A stretch of DNA of 64,000 nucleotides from Rhinopomastus cyanomelas. Its lineage: Eukaryota > Chordata > Aves > Bucerotiformes > Rhinopomastidae. Shown here piece after piece: positions 1-11,459 of the stretch. The number at the start of each line of letters is the position of its first letter. Within the stretch, counting starts at the first letter, position 1. Below the pieces are notes generated by a model. The model searched no databases, was not told where the DNA came from, and was given only the letters and a program-made list of their open reading frames with translations. The stretch spans positions 1-64,000 of the forward strand of contig VXBP01004147.1 of the NCBI GenBank assembly GCA_013400115.1, read 5' to 3'. The translations under genes were made by a program, and so were the position numbers.

Positions 1-30
1 TCCAACCCCTAACATCCTATGATCCTATGA
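1..30 (+). mobile_element. CR1 LINE, extreme 3' tail (cut by window edge)
   Basis: The first 30 bases match the end of a CR1 3' UTR: TCCAACCCCTAACATCCTATG followed by a second copy of the short ATCCTATGA repeat. The rest of the element lies before the window. CR1 is a non-LTR retrotransposon whose mRNA 3' end is recognised by its own reverse transcriptase. Confidence 0.75.
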
Positions 31-261
31 AATGTCATTTGCCACCTGGTGCCACAGTACCTGTCCTGTTTGGCGGAGCAGTGAATATTTTCCCACTCTT
101 GTACCTGCTCAATGTGATCATAAAATCACCCCTAAAATGATGTTTATTGTGTGATTTAGCAGCTTACTGATGCATAAGGGTGGTTGAGATAGATGGCAAA
201 GACAGCAGAAGACAACATTGGTGCTGCTTTGTGAAACCAGTTTATATGAATAAGTTTGTGA
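31..261. other. unique sequence, nothing recognised
   Basis: AT-leaning single-copy DNA between two CR1 pieces. No gene, RNA or repeat is seen. Short open frames have no recognisable protein motif. Confidence 0.5.
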
Positions 262-657
262 AGAGCAGATGAACAGTCTGAGGCTGGTTAGTCTGAAGAA
301 AAGGAGGTTGAGGGGAGATCTCATTACTCTCTACAGCTACCTGAAGGGATATTGTATAGAGGTAGGTGCTGGTCTCTCACATGTCATTAGTGATAGAACA
401 AGAGGGAAGGGCCTCAGTCTGCACCAGGGGAGGGTTAGACTGGACATTGTGAAAAAACTTTTCACAGAAAGAGCAATCAGGTGTTGGAAGAGGCTGCCCA
501 GGAAGAATGTTGTGTCATCATCACTGGATGTGTTTAGAGGTCGTTTAGATGTGGTGTTGGGGGATTTGGTTTAGGGATGAACTTGGTAGAGTAGGGTTAA
601 TGATTTGATTTGATCATTCCAAGGGTCTTTTCCAACCTGAGTGATTCTATGATTCTA
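262..657 (+). mobile_element. CR1 LINE 3' fragment (ORF2 C-terminus and 3' UTR)
   Basis: The plus-strand frame up to the stop near 574 encodes the typical C-terminal tail of CR1 ORF2: LFSLKKRRLRGDLI-like start, then DRTRGKG, the FTERAIRCW(K)RLP block and a final DVVLGDLV. The 3' UTR carries the subfamily signature GGTAGAGTAGGGTTAATG and ends in GTGATTCTATGATTCTA. The piece lacks ORF1, endonuclease and the reverse-transcriptase palm, so it is a dead 5'-truncated copy. It shares its 3' UTR type with the copies at 30164-30379 and 50931-51718. Confidence 0.92.
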
Positions 658-2359
658 GTAAACTGTTCCAGATGCTCTGGTAAGGAAGTTTTACAGCATT
701 TCATTCTTGTTGACCTACATTCCAGCACATAGGCTGTTCCCAACCTCCATTTCGTTTGTATCTGTTTCTGCATCGCTAGTTCCACTGCTGCTGACAGCAG
801 GGATGGTGAGGACACCACAACTGCTAGAAGGTGAAGAGGGCTGATGTGGCACAGTACTGACAGACCTTGGTGCTACCCTCATGAGATGTCGGCGCATCAC
901 ATCCTTGCTGTGTCCTCTTCTAGAAATGTAAAGAAAGATGTGACTGACTAAGGTTTCCTCTAGAGGGTATTGTCTCTGTTTCATGCCAGTGATGCAAGTG
1001 TTCTTTCTGTCAGTGCAGCGAGAGCGGTGTGAGCTGGAGTGCACGTGTCCTACTAGGAGACATGGAAGAAGTTTCAGCATGAGCCAGCTTGACTGCAGCA
1101 GTGGGGGAAAAATGAGGGAGATGCTGTCAGAGACAGGGACTTGGACCTCAGTGAAGTCCTTGTGGATTGAGCATACAGAGTTGAGGTGAGATGAGAGGGC
1201 TGGTTTGAAGGCTGTCTGGTGAGCTACTGAGAGAAGAGAGCACAGTAGTATGCCATGGCTGACCTGCCTGGTACTTCACGTCTTCATTCCTACCTCGGTT
1301 TCGGGTTCAGAAAGACATTTGAGCTGCTGCTCAAACATCTGAGCAGGAGGGTAGCAGCAAGCAGCAAACTGCAGATGCATATGTGCTAAATTGATCTTTG
1401 AGCACTGGATCCACCTCCCATTCCCTTTTCTGAGTGTTGTCTGGATGAGCAGTGGTTTGGTAGCAGACAGAGATCCAACTAGAGCCTTGTGTTAAACAAC
1501 AGGAAAGCCTTCAGTGAAAGACCTCTGGTCTCAGAGGCTGAGGTTTGGCTATGTCTGTGTTTGGATGTCATTCAGGAGGCAGAATCTTAGCTGGAGGGGA
1601 TTGGGCTTGACCATTTCCCAGGGTGCAAGCGTGTGGCTTTGGAAGGGTGAAAGCACAGTGATGGCTGCAGATTCCATGCAGATTTACACAGAGTTCTGAA
1701 GACACAGAGATACCCATCTGTGGGACCTGCACCTCAGCCGACCCTCTGTGCCATAAGGGTGCTGCCCCCTCTTGTTGCCCGACCCTATTCTCTTGGGCTG
1801 TCTTGGGATTTGGGTCAGGGAAGGGAGGGTAACTGGGGCAGGGAAGGAGATGAGAAATGAACTGAGGCATGAAGACTGCAACCAATAGTCTTTTAGTAGG
1901 TACATCTTGGTTTCTCAAGTGCCCATCATATCACGCCAACTGCTCTTGAAGAGCCCTCCATTTACCCTCTCCCCTAATTAAATGTGCACTTCATTAATGT
2001 AAAATGGGGGTTTAATGCTCTTGTTGAAAATCTGAAGAAAGTGCTGTGGCCTTGCAAAATGCTTAAGCGTCATTGCAAATCAGATTAGGGACCAAGAAAG
2101 GCAGTAAAATTAGAATGATAATGGTTGATGTGGCTTCCTGACAGGCGTGACTATTCAGGGATCAATGGGATGGAGAGCAGCTTCCCCAGCCGAAAGCAAA
2201 AGGCAGGGACAGACGTCAGCCTACAGATGTGGCTTTTGGAAGCTGTTTCAATTAGTTTAATTTGGTAAATGGTGGGGATTTAGAGGCTCTTAGCCAGTCA
2301 TACAAGACAAGAATACATTGAAATGTTTTTTCCCTTTTTAACATAAAATAGGATTGATC
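658..2359. other. unique sequence; possible conserved non-coding block at about 1960-2290
   Basis: No gene or repeat is recognised. Open frames here lack known motifs and codon order. The part from about 1960 to 2290 is AT-rich with several TAAT-core motifs (CTAATTAAATG, TTCATTAATG, CAATTAGTTTAATTTGG) and no microsatellite or CR1, which is how conserved enhancers often look. Conservation cannot be judged from one sequence. Confidence 0.35.
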
Positions 2360-2360
2360 N
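2360..2360. other. single ambiguous base (N)
   Basis: An isolated N sits between AT-rich sequence on the left and a GC/CpG-rich block on the right. It may be an unresolved base or a minimal assembly gap. Confidence 0.9.
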
Positions 2361-2640
2361 AAATGGTAGCGCTGGAGCGCGTTTGGGGTCCGGTCCGACC
2401 GCTGCCCTGTGCGGGGACAACACCGCAGCCTGGGGAAGGGCTGGGGGAAGTGAGAGCGGCCCTTAAATACAGGGGTGACGCGGGGCTGCCTGTGTCCCGA
2501 GCGGTTCAGGATGCAAAGGGCTCTTCCTGCTGCTCTTTCCTCCCCAGCGCCCTTTAAGCGCTCCTGATCGCTGCAAAGTCGCAGCGAGAAGGCAGCTGCA
2601 AAACACAGCCTTCCGTTCGGAGCCTCTGCCGCAGCCACAG
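2361..2640. promoter_or_regulatory. CpG-rich patch, possible small CpG island
   Basis: The block after the N contains many CG dinucleotides (GTAGCGCTGGAGCGCG, CCGGTCCGACCGC, GGTGACGCGGGG, CCCGAGCGG) while its neighbours have few. Birds methylate most CpG, so retained CpG suggests an unmethylated promoter or orphan island. No exon or splice pattern is seen beside it. The sharp left edge at the N could also be an assembly join. Confidence 0.4.
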
Positions 2641-3563
2641 GTTGGAGCTGGGGGTTTGGTTGGCTCTTTCTTTTTTTCTGGGTTTTTTTTCCTAATCCCC
2701 TGGCTGGGTACGTAATTGTAGTTAATGATGTGAAAAACAAGCTCGACAGAAAGCAAGTGGCGCTCAGACCTGTCTAAGCTTGTGCGAGGAAGAGGGGAGA
2801 GGAGGCTCTTTCTTGCTGAGGGTTTCTTCACCCTCAGTGTGCAAACACAAAGCAGGGACCGCAGCTTTGAGGGAAAGTTGATACCTTAGAAACAAATCAG
2901 AGGGCACAAAGATGTGCAGCGGTGCATGCGCTGACTCTGAAGGCACCAACTGCATGCGGCAGCCCCTGTGGTTTACTGGGGGAAGGTAGGAGAACTGAAC
3001 CCATAAAGCGGAGCTGTCGCTGAGAGTCTGTGCAGTTGAGTGGTCTCATAAGACTCTCTAATCCTCTTCTGACAGAAGACATTTCGCTTGTCGTGCGGGT
3101 GTGTGCCAGCGGGAGAAACTCTGCTCCCCGAGAAAGTGCTGTTTGGGATCAGTAGGGTTTGTTTTGTTGACATCAGGCAGTTCCTGGGTGAGATTAGCCT
3201 TGAGTGGAGCCACCGGAGGAGTAGAGCAGTGCTATAAATGGTGTGGCTTTCTCTGTGGCTTCAACTACTTGCTCAGCCTCAGGAGAGCACCAGCAGCTCA
3301 GAGGTTAGGTTTGAGATGCTCAAACCCTTGCTGATGGAATCACTTCTACTGTCGCAGGAATGCAACACAACATGGAGAGAGCTCCAGCTGCTGGATATCC
3401 TAGTGCCAGGTTAAAGGACGTCACGTTTGGTAACGCCTTCTCTGCCGTGGCTCCAGGTGGTGCAAGACGTACCTCTGCTTGCTGCCGGATAGCTTGCCTT
3501 TAGTAGCCTGCTCAGTGTTTTTCTCACCGTGTGTTCAAAAAGCAGTCCCAGACAGCTGTCCTA
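2641..3563. other. unique sequence, nothing recognised
   Basis: Mixed-composition DNA without CR1 homology, microsatellite or RNA gene. Open frames on either strand are short and mutually overlapping and resemble no known protein. Confidence 0.45.
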
Positions 3564-3832
3564 GAGGGATAGGACAAGAGGAAATGGTCTCAAGTTGCAG
3601 CAGAGAAAGTTTGGGTTAGATATGAGGAAAAACTGATTTATTAAAGGATTGTCAGGCCTTGGAAGAGGCTGCCCAGGGAGAGGGTCGAATTGTTATCCCT
3701 GCACTTACATCAAAGTTGTGGAGATCTGGAGCTTAGGCACAGGGTTTCATGATGCCCTTGGAACACTTGGGTTAGTGGTTGGACTCAAAGATCTTAAAGG
3801 TCTCTTCCAACCTAAGTGATTCTGTGAATCTA
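3564..3832 (+). mobile_element. CR1 LINE 3' fragment
   Basis: It starts in the conserved AGGGATAGGACAAGAGGAAA segment of ORF2 and continues through TTGGAAGAGGCTGCCCAGG. The 3' UTR carries GGTTGGACTCAAAGATCTTA, AGGTCTCTTCCAACCTAAG and a degenerate GATTCTGTGAATCTA tail. The frame is broken by substitutions. Same 3' UTR type as 18401-18876 and 42168-42532. Confidence 0.9.
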
Positions 3833-4483
3833 CAAGTGAGACCTAAGCAACCAATTCTATGCAACTCAGCATCTGCATGCCCTGTCAGCTCCAGGACAAA
3901 AGATCCTGCTGAGCCTGGCAGGCCAGTGCCTTCCTTGAGTTATTGGTACTGGTCTTTCAATTTCATTAGCACTAAATTCACCTTTAGAAAAATTAAATTT
4001 TTCAAAACTGTTCGACTTGGCAAGGGCACCATCTGAAAGATCAAGTCATTGTTTGTAAATGCCAGACATTAATTAATTCAGCAGTGTGCTCATCTTGACT
4101 TCATGAAAACATTTTCCAAATATTGACTTTTTTCCTTCTTCAGTAAAATCTCTTTCCTTTGGCAGGCGAAGCATGTGTCTTGTACCCTGAGCTGGTATTG
4201 AGTCACTCCGAAGATGATTTTTCAGCCTGCTGCTCATTTAGAAATGTGGGCACGTAGTTGCTAGGTCTGTGCTGCTGCCCAGAGGGTTATGTGAGAGAAT
4301 GTCGTAGTTGCTTTTGGGACTGGGTAGTTCCAGGACACTTGGAGCAAGCCTGCAAAAGAAAGAATTGTCTTCCTTTAAAATAGGAAGAGGGTAGCAAATC
4401 AGGTCTGGAAAAAACCTGGAAATAGGTCTGGCTGACAGGCCAGAACATTCTGCTGTGGAAAATGGGAATGGACAGTTGTTAAC
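3833..4483. other. unique sequence; AT-rich candidate regulatory block at about 4040-4150
   Basis: No gene or repeat seen. A short AT-rich stretch holds a forkhead-like TGTTTGTAAATG and ACATTAATTAATTCAG, which could be a small conserved element. This is weak evidence. Confidence 0.3.
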
Positions 4484-4890
4484 TTAAGGAAGTGGAGCAC
4501 TTCCCTGATGAGGAAACACTGAGGGAGCTGGGTCTCTTTAGCTCAGAAAAAAGGAGAATGAAAGGTGACCCCATTAATGTTTATAAATATGGGAAGGGCG
4601 GGTGTCAGACTCTGCTCAGTGTCATCCCGTGGTAGGACAAGGGGCAATGGGTATGAGCTGGAACATAGGAGGCTCCATATAAATACGAGAAGGAACTTCT
4701 TTGCGGTGAGGGTGACAGAGCACTGGCACAGACTGCCCAGGCAGGTTGTGGAGTCTCCTTCTCTGCAGACCTTCAAAGCCCACCTGGATGCAGCCCTGTG
4801 TGACCTGATCTAGGAAATCTTGCTCTGGCAGGAGGGTGGGACTGGATGATCTTTTGGGGTCCCTTCCAACCCCTGATGTTGTGTAATGCT
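4484..4890 (+). mobile_element. CR1 LINE 3' fragment (ORF2 C-terminus and 3' UTR)
   Basis: Encodes the ORF2 C-terminal block in pieces: GLFSSEKR-like start, RVTEHWHRLPRQVVESPSLQ and a terminal DAALCDLI, then the 3' UTR GGACTGGATGATCTTTTGGGG and TCCCTTCCAACCCCTGATG. A one-frame open segment covers about 4565-4813. The terminal octamer repeats have decayed. It lies about 100 bases from the opposite-strand CR1 at 4989, 3' end to 3' end. Confidence 0.92.
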
Positions 4891-4988
4891 GCATGAACTA
4901 TAAATGGAAAGAAATCTGATTAAAAAGAGATTGTCACAAAAAAAAAACAAACCAAGAAACCCAACCTCCAAGAAAGGCAGATGAACTC

Positions 4989-5292
4989 AGTATCACAGTG
5001 TCACAGTAATGATAAGGTTGGAAAAGACCTTAAAGATCATCCAGTCCAACCTAAACCCAAAAAACCCCAGTAATCCTAACATCTAACATCTAGATCATGC
5101 CACTCAGCACCTCATCCAGCCTAACCTTGAACACCTCCAGGGACGGCGACTCAACCACCTCTGTGGGCAGCCCATTCCAAAACCGGATCACTCTTTCAGT
5201 GAAAAATCTTTTCCTAATGTCAAGTCCAAACCTCCCGTGATGGAGCTTAAGACTATGACCCCTTGTCTTGTCTCCAGTGGCCAGAGAGAAAA
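4989..5292 (-). mobile_element. CR1 LINE 3' fragment, minus strand
   Basis: Reading the plus strand, the copy opens with the inverted 3' tail (AGTATCACAGTGTCACAG), then GGTTGGAAAAGACCTTAAAG, AGATCATCCAGTCCAACC and the reversed ORF2 C-terminus (CCTCTGTGGGCAGCCCATTCC). It is very similar to the nested copy at 38115-38366, so the two belong to one young subfamily. Confidence 0.92.
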
Positions 5293-5399
5293 AAACTCTT
5301 TGCAAGTCAGAGGTGGGAAGTAGCTGAGCATGCTTTTTCCCTATACCAGTTCCTCTTCTGACAGGCCATGGCCACAGAGCCAGCCTGACAAGCCAAAAA

Positions 5400-5683
5400 A
5401 GCTTCTCCCTCTCTACAACTCCCTGAAGGGAGGTTGTACTCAGGTGAGAGTTGGGCCCTTCTCCCAGGCAACTGATGCTAGGACGAGAGAACAGGGCCTG
5501 AAGCTGCCAAGGGAGGGTTAGGGTGGATGTTAGGAAGCCCTTCCTCATGGAAAGGGTGATCAGATCCTGGAATGGACTGCCCAAGCCATTCAGAGCCCTG
5601 GTCTGGCTGCTGTGGTGATGTGAGGTCTTGGGCTGGGCAAGCTCAGAGGGCTTTTCCAGCCTCAGTCTGTCTGTGATTCTGTG
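5400..5683 (+). mobile_element. CR1 LINE 3' fragment
   Basis: It begins at CTCTACAACTCCCTGAAGGG, passes the GGATGTTAGGAAGCCCTTCC and CTGGAATGGACTGCCCA blocks of ORF2, and ends in GTCTGTGATTCTGTG. The 3' UTR has the GGCTGCTGTGGTGATGTGAG signature also seen at 31672-31835. The reading frame is broken. Confidence 0.88.
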
Positions 5684-8600
5684 TCTCTTCTCCAGGCAAT
5701 TGGCAAGTCATTTTCTCCCGTGGGTCTCCCAGTGCCCCTGTGGCAGCCAGACTGGGAAGCAGTGGCCTCTGCCGCTGGAAGGCCCCAGTTAGGTGTGGCC
5801 CTGCGTAGGGCTCTCACTTATTCAGCTGTTAAAGCAGCTTAAGCCCTTATAAGAACATTAACATTTAGGTGCGAATACCGGTTTGACCTTTATTCATAAA
5901 GAGCCAAGTGTTGGAAGTAGAACAGATTGGTTGCCAGCGAGTGCCTTTTATGAGCAGTTTGGAGGCTTTGATTTCTCTCCCCTTTCTTCCTTTAATCTGA
6001 CCCTGCTGGCCTGAATACGTTTGTGCTCTAGGCAAACAGGGCCAGCGCAGGCCTCGCTTTCTGAAGAGCTCCGTGAGTAAGCGGGCTGGGGCGGCGAGGT
6101 GGCCTCAGAAAAGGAAAAGTTTACCTTTGGAATTAGAGAGCTTAAAAAGAGGTGGACGCTAGGGCTGAATGGAGCTCTGTTCGTGTCTCCAAGCCGAGCT
6201 TCACGTCAGTCCTTAGGAGTCCCCGCTATTGATTCCAAATAGTTGTGTACATGGAGAATGAGAATGTAAGGATTTATATTAACTCTCCTGGACTTCTGAC
6301 TTCATGACATGCACAAGAGTAACAGAAAAGGTGAAGTGTCTCAAATGGTCACAGCGCTTTGTTTGCTGGCCATCTGAGCGCCCTTTGTGCTCTTGTATTA
6401 CCCCAGATGTAAAACTGATGCCCAAGACTGGGTGTGAGGGGCTTATTTCTGATGATAGCATTTTGAGGTTGTGTTCCACAATTTTCTGCGTAGTGATAGT
6501 CGAATCATTGCTGACCCCTTTCAGAAGCGTGCAGGGGAACCTCAGAGAAGTAGGGTAGTAACAGAATAGTAGGAAATCGTCTACAACCAACCACTGGCAT
6601 CATTGTCTGACACAGTTAAGGCCACCATACAGTTTGGGCACCCTCACAGGTACTGACTTCCTAATAACTTGGTAAAGGTAAACCTTGGTACCTACAGGTT
6701 TCAGTGTTGTTTGGGCAGTTAATTCTATCTTTGATGCTCCTTTTAAGCCTTTAGTACTGATTGAAATAGCTTTTTGGTGGTTTTATTTATAGACACTTGT
6801 CTTCCCTAGGCCCCGCAGCCCTTTGTCTAAGTATACTTTGTCAGAACAGCCGTAATAAATGGTACAGTCTAAAGAACTGGATTAAAAAATAAAACCTAAA
6901 CCCAAGCTGGCCAGTAAAAGTTATCCAGCTGCCTCTGCACTGAGCCTGGTAACTTGTGTTTGAAAGAAACAACTTCTAAATCAAGATTGCCCATCTGTTG
7001 TGATGAAAAAGCATCCAAGAGCTGGATACTGCCTTGGCTTACTGCTTAGACTCACGCCGCAGCAAAGCCATCTTTCCTATTATTCTTCCCCCAGCAGTGG
7101 AGCTACTCATGACTTTTCCAGCTTGTGTGTCTTGGTTATACCTGTTATCAGACTCAAATCACATTTAAACCAGGAGTCCTACTCAGTCCCTCATTCTGTA
7201 CATTAGCTTACTCCAGGCATTCTCGCCTTCTGCAAGACTTCACGAAACCAGTGCCCAGAGCATTTATTTTGCTAGAAGTGCTTTTTTTTCTGTGCTGACA
7301 GAATGTAGCTGTGCAGCAGAGGGAAGGCTGGAATGAACATTTCAAGTCTTACCTGTCACAAGTTATTAGCTGAATTGCTTAAAGAAATCCCCTGACAAGT
7401 GTAATTGCCAGTTTTGTATTACAGAGCTTCATGATATCACCCACAAGAAGAAATTCTTTTACAAAAGCCCTTTCTGGTTAATAAAGTAATTTGTTCCAGT
7501 AACAGCCATGATAAAATTGCAGAAATGAAACAGAACCGTTCGATGAGGACCTGAATCCAATTTGTCCTACCAATTTGTCATACCAGGGCGGTTACACTTT
7601 TATATCTGTTTACTCACTTGTAGAATTGCTACCAGACTTTCTATTTGCAGCTAATAGGATTAATTGTTCCCTGGACAGGCAAGGCAGCACCCAAGAGCGA
7701 AGCACCTTACTTTGCACGTCAGTGACACGTCAGGTTTTGGGGAGGTGCAGTGCAAAGCAAAGGGCAGGTTTGCTCTCTGTTCTGTGCAATGGGTGGAGGA
7801 ATCTCAGGGTTTGGGTTTTGTTGGCCAAAGCAAAGCTAACTGCATCAGTACTGCTGGAAGGTCAGAAGAGTTTCTTGAAACAGTGATATAATTGCTTTTT
7901 TTTTTAACTTTTTGTACATTTGGAAATGACTTGTGAATCCCAGAAAAGCATAGTCTTTGCTTTATGCGGGCAGAGGTGGTGCCTATACAGACAGATGTAA
8001 ACTACATTCTTTCAGTTAGAAACCCACAGACAAGAGGATGAAGGAAAGAACCATGTACTGATGTGACGTAGGGTGCCTTACGGGGTGTCTCTGAACCCAG
8101 TGTTGCATGAGGTCTCGTGCAACCAAGAAAGATCTAACCTCCCCCGTATGTGGCTTGTAGGATAGTTAGCTTCACGGTTCACAAATGCAAGTAACGTGCC
8201 AGATGCTGTCCTCTGCTTTCTGGCACTCTTTAGCAATTCCAAAATTGTAGGGCTGCTGTGTGAACTTCTAAAACTGGCAATCTTTGAGGCCTGAGAAAGT
8301 GACCAATGATAAAGTGAGCAGAGAAGTGGTAGTTTACTTGCCCCTTAACACTTGCCACAAGTGCAAGATGTTAAGTGCAAGGCTCAGATGCTTCATCCAT
8401 TACTTCGATTCAAGTACAAACATATTTAACTTCTAATGAGGGAATGCAGGCATGCTCCATGGAGTTATAAATATTCCCTCACAACCCAGTGGCACCAGAC
8501 CCGTGCTCGTTGCTGCCCACACACATTGCCAGAGCAAGAGCCACTCCAAAGAGCTAACTAACAGCATCAGCAGAAGTGTAAGGTTAAGGATTTGCTGCTC

Positions 8601-9770
8601 TGGAGACAGACTGAAAGCTCCTCTGGCACATTATTCAAACAGAAATGTAAGCATATTGTGCTAAAGGCTCCACAGATTAAGTTGCTGGACTTGATGAAAT
8701 ACCTAGACTGGTGGAAGAAGTCCCAGATTCCTTCTGGGTACCTCAACCAGATCACGATTTTTTGAGGGCCAGCAGGCAGCTGTGGCTGGTTTCTGCTCTG
8801 AGTTTGCAGAGATAGTAGCCATGCAGGTTTGGGGCATGTGTTGGGCTCTTTGAGAAAACTTGGTTTTCATACAGCATCTTGCTCTGCTTAGATGCTTCTG
8901 CGTGTGATAAAGAAACTGGGCCTCAGAGTCAGTCACAGGCAGGTATTGATGCTGATTGGAGGGCAAAAGAAAAAAGTGGTTGTAATTCAGCAAATCCTAA
9001 CCACTACATTCTGAACACAGAAATAGCAACTGGAGAAATGGTCTCCTGGTACAGTGGTGGAAAATAGCAGTGTGATCATTTACATTGTGACTGTTTTACT
9101 GCAGATTTAATCAGGTGAACTTGTAGAGTCTTACGTTGCTGACGTTTCCACTCAGTGGAGATCAGAGGCCCTTTGGTAGGAGCCGATAGCTCTGTGGGCT
9201 GCTTGGAATGCTGGCTGGTGGTGGGGCCCTGTTGCCAGGGTATGCTGCAGGAGAGAGATGTTTATGCTTAGCTTAAGGGTGAATAAAAAAGATCAGAAGT
9301 AAAATTAACCAAAAGAGGTTGGGAAAAATGCAGCAAGTCTTAGAGGACAGGCAGAGGGTAAAAGAAGGGAGGGAAAGAAACAAAATCATTCTTTCCATTT
9401 CGGCTCAGAAGTAACGTGCTCTGCAAGATATTCTTCTCTTCCCCGCAGGTTGGCCACTCTGGCTCTACTGATGTAAACAGACTACTTCTATCATTTGGTC
9501 AACCAGTAAATATAAATGTTTTACTGTCATGCAAGCTAAAAAAAGAAAAACATACTCAGTGGTGTTTGATGTCATATTTTGAAACAGCTAAAAAAGTAAC
9601 TTGTACTGGTCACCAGAAGATGCAAGGGGGTGCACTGAGAAAAAGGTATTCCTCTGTAAATGTGAGAGAAGAAAAAGCATAGGCTGGTGAATTTAGATGT
9701 GCAAGATACTTGTCTTTTGTTCAGTAACTGCCCTTTTCCATTTAGAGGTAATATATCTATGAGGAGGACT
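5684..9770. other. long unique stretch, no gene recognised
   Basis: About 4 kb free of CR1. All open frames are under about 105 codons and none resembles a known family. Two AT-rich parts could be conserved non-coding elements by composition only: about 5815-5950 (TTAAAGCAGCTTAAGCC, ACCTTTATTCATAAAG) and about 7380-7530 (TGTAATTGCCAG, TTAATAAAGTAATTTG). No RNA gene is recognised. Confidence 0.4.
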
Positions 9771-9850
9771 CGTATATATACTCTCTATATATATACTCAT
9801 ATATATACATACACTCATATACACACTCATATATACTCTCATATATACAG
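9771..9850. repeat. compound AT/CA microsatellite
   Basis: Runs of TATATA alternate with at least four copies of an ACTCATATA-like or CTCTCATATA unit, giving an imperfect repeat of about 10-16 bases per unit. It is likely polymorphic. It supports short spurious Tyr/His/Ile-rich open frames. Confidence 0.9.
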
Positions 9851-10476
9851 TCAGTGTAGTTGCCAGAGCTGCAACTTGGAATACGTGTGTTAAGGTCTCA
9901 CGTCTCTGGTAGGACACTGAGCAGAAGGCTCTGGATCTCATTTCTCTGTGCAAAAATTAAAATCCGTGAATGTCAGCTGCGTTTTAACTCCAATTTTTAC
10001 CTGCAGTGGCCCTCACTTGGTCTCCTGTGCGGTCAGTGGATATTGTGAATCCAGTGGTTAACCCCCAGGGGATAGGGAGGGTTATCCCACCAGTACAGTG
10101 ACCCAGTTTCCAACCTGCTGATCACAGCTCTGCGTTGGACCTGTTCAGTTTAACCCCCATTTTAGGACATCACTGATATTTATTGGGTTAAATATGGAAC
10201 TTTGCCATGAAGCTCTGGGTGGCAGGTAGAAGAACGGGCTATGTTGTTGTTTGTGGCAGAGCCTTGGACCTGCAGTTAGAGTATCTGAAACGCGAGTGTC
10301 CCATTTCTATTTGCTTCAGTCAAGTTTTGTCTTCAGTGGAGCTCAGATCTGCCTCGTGGAAGAAGATCACGGTGCTCTGGAGGGGATGACTGTGCCTGCC
10401 AGGTCAGGGAGCCCCACGGGGGAGGTCTGTAGGTCATGTCAGCAGTATCTGCTCTAGTTCCACAGAGTTTTCCATT
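9851..10476. other. unique sequence, nothing recognised
   Basis: Mixed composition and no repeat family recognised. Open frames are short and unlike known proteins. Confidence 0.45.
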
Positions 10477-10795
10477 ATCACAGAATCACAGAACATCAGC
10501 GATTGGAAGGAACCTCACAAGATCACCCAGTCCAATCCCCCGCCACAGCAGGATCACCTAGATCCAGTTGCACAGGAACATGTCCAGGTGGGTTATCAAA
10601 TATCTCCAGAGAAGAAAACTCCACAACTCCCCTGGGCAGCCTGTTCCAGTGTTCCGTCACCCTCACTGTGAAGAAGTTCCTTCTGATATTCATGTGGAAC
10701 CTCCAGTCATCCAGCTCATACCCATTGCCACTTGTCTTATCATTGGATGACACTGAGAAGAGCCTGGCTCCATCCTCCTGACACCCACCCTTCTC

Positions 10796-10821
10796 CATTA
10801 ATGTTAATATTAACATTAATG
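10796..10821. repeat. perfect 26-bp palindrome inside CR1
   Basis: The half-site CATTAATGTTAAT is followed without spacer by its exact reverse complement. It replaces the usual CR1 sequence around CATATTTATAGACATTAATG, so it looks like a small templated inverted duplication of the TTAACATTAATG arm. It can form a hairpin or cruciform. Confidence 0.9.
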
Positions 10822-10834
10822 TGTGCACACTCAG

Positions 10835-11401
10835 TCAACTTTTCTCCAAGCTAAAGAGACACAGCTCCCTCAGCCTCTCCTCATAAGGGAGACATTCCAC
10901 TCCCTTCAACATCTTCATTGCTCTATGCTGGACTCTCTGCAGCAGTTCTTTATCCCTCTTGAACTGAGGGGCCCAGAACTGGGCACAATACTCCAGATGC
11001 GATCTCACCAGTGCAGAGTAGATGGAGAGGAAAATCTCTCTCCATCTGCTAACCACACCCATTCTGATCCACCCCAGGGTGCCATTGGCCCTCTTGGCCA
11101 CAAGAGCACATTGCTGGCTCATGCTCATCCTCCTGTCCACCAGGATCCCCAGGTCCCATTCTTCTACACTACTCTCCAACAGGTCAGTCCCCAGCCTATA
11201 CCGGTAACTGGGGTTGTTCTTTCTGATATGCAAGACTCTACACTTACCCTCATTACACTTCATTAAATTTCTCCCTGCCCAGCTCTCCAGTCTGTCCAGG
11301 TCCTGCTGAATGGCATCACAGTCTGCTGGGGTGTCAGTGACACCACCCAGCTTTGTGTCATCAGCAAACTTGGTGACAGTGCATGCCAATCCCTCATCCA
11401 A
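10835..11401 (-). pseudogene. CR1 ORF2 remnant: RT motif C and C-terminal domain
   Basis: Minus-strand open segment of 188 codons beginning DEGLACTVTKFADDTKLGG. The FADD tetrad (bases 11357-11368) is the CR1 version of the YxDD catalytic motif and is intact. It continues through DLDRLESWAGRN, GKCRVLHIRKNNP, the QQCALVAKRANG block and SALVRSHLEYC, and is cut at SLEKS by a stop in the region altered by the palindrome at 10796-10821. The rest of the C-terminus resumes at about 10523-10800. Confidence 0.85.
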
Positions 11402-11459
11402 GTCATCAATGAATACATTGAATAGGATTGATCACAGTAACAACCCTTGGGAAACTCCA

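Noticed and set aside
2252..2740. Minus-strand 162-codon frame beside the CpG patch
   Set aside because: It crosses the N at 2360 and has no recognisable motif; GC-rich DNA has few stop codons by chance.
5090..5584. Minus-strand 164-codon open frame
   Set aside because: It joins the antisense of a plus-strand CR1 to the sense of a minus-strand CR1 through unrelated spacer, so only its C-terminal part (CR1 ORF2 end) is real homology.
9687..9953. Frames rich in Tyr/Thr/His/Ile on both strands
   Set aside because: They are translations of the AT/CA microsatellite.
10823..11266. Plus-strand 147-codon frame
   Set aside because: Antisense of CR1 ORF2.
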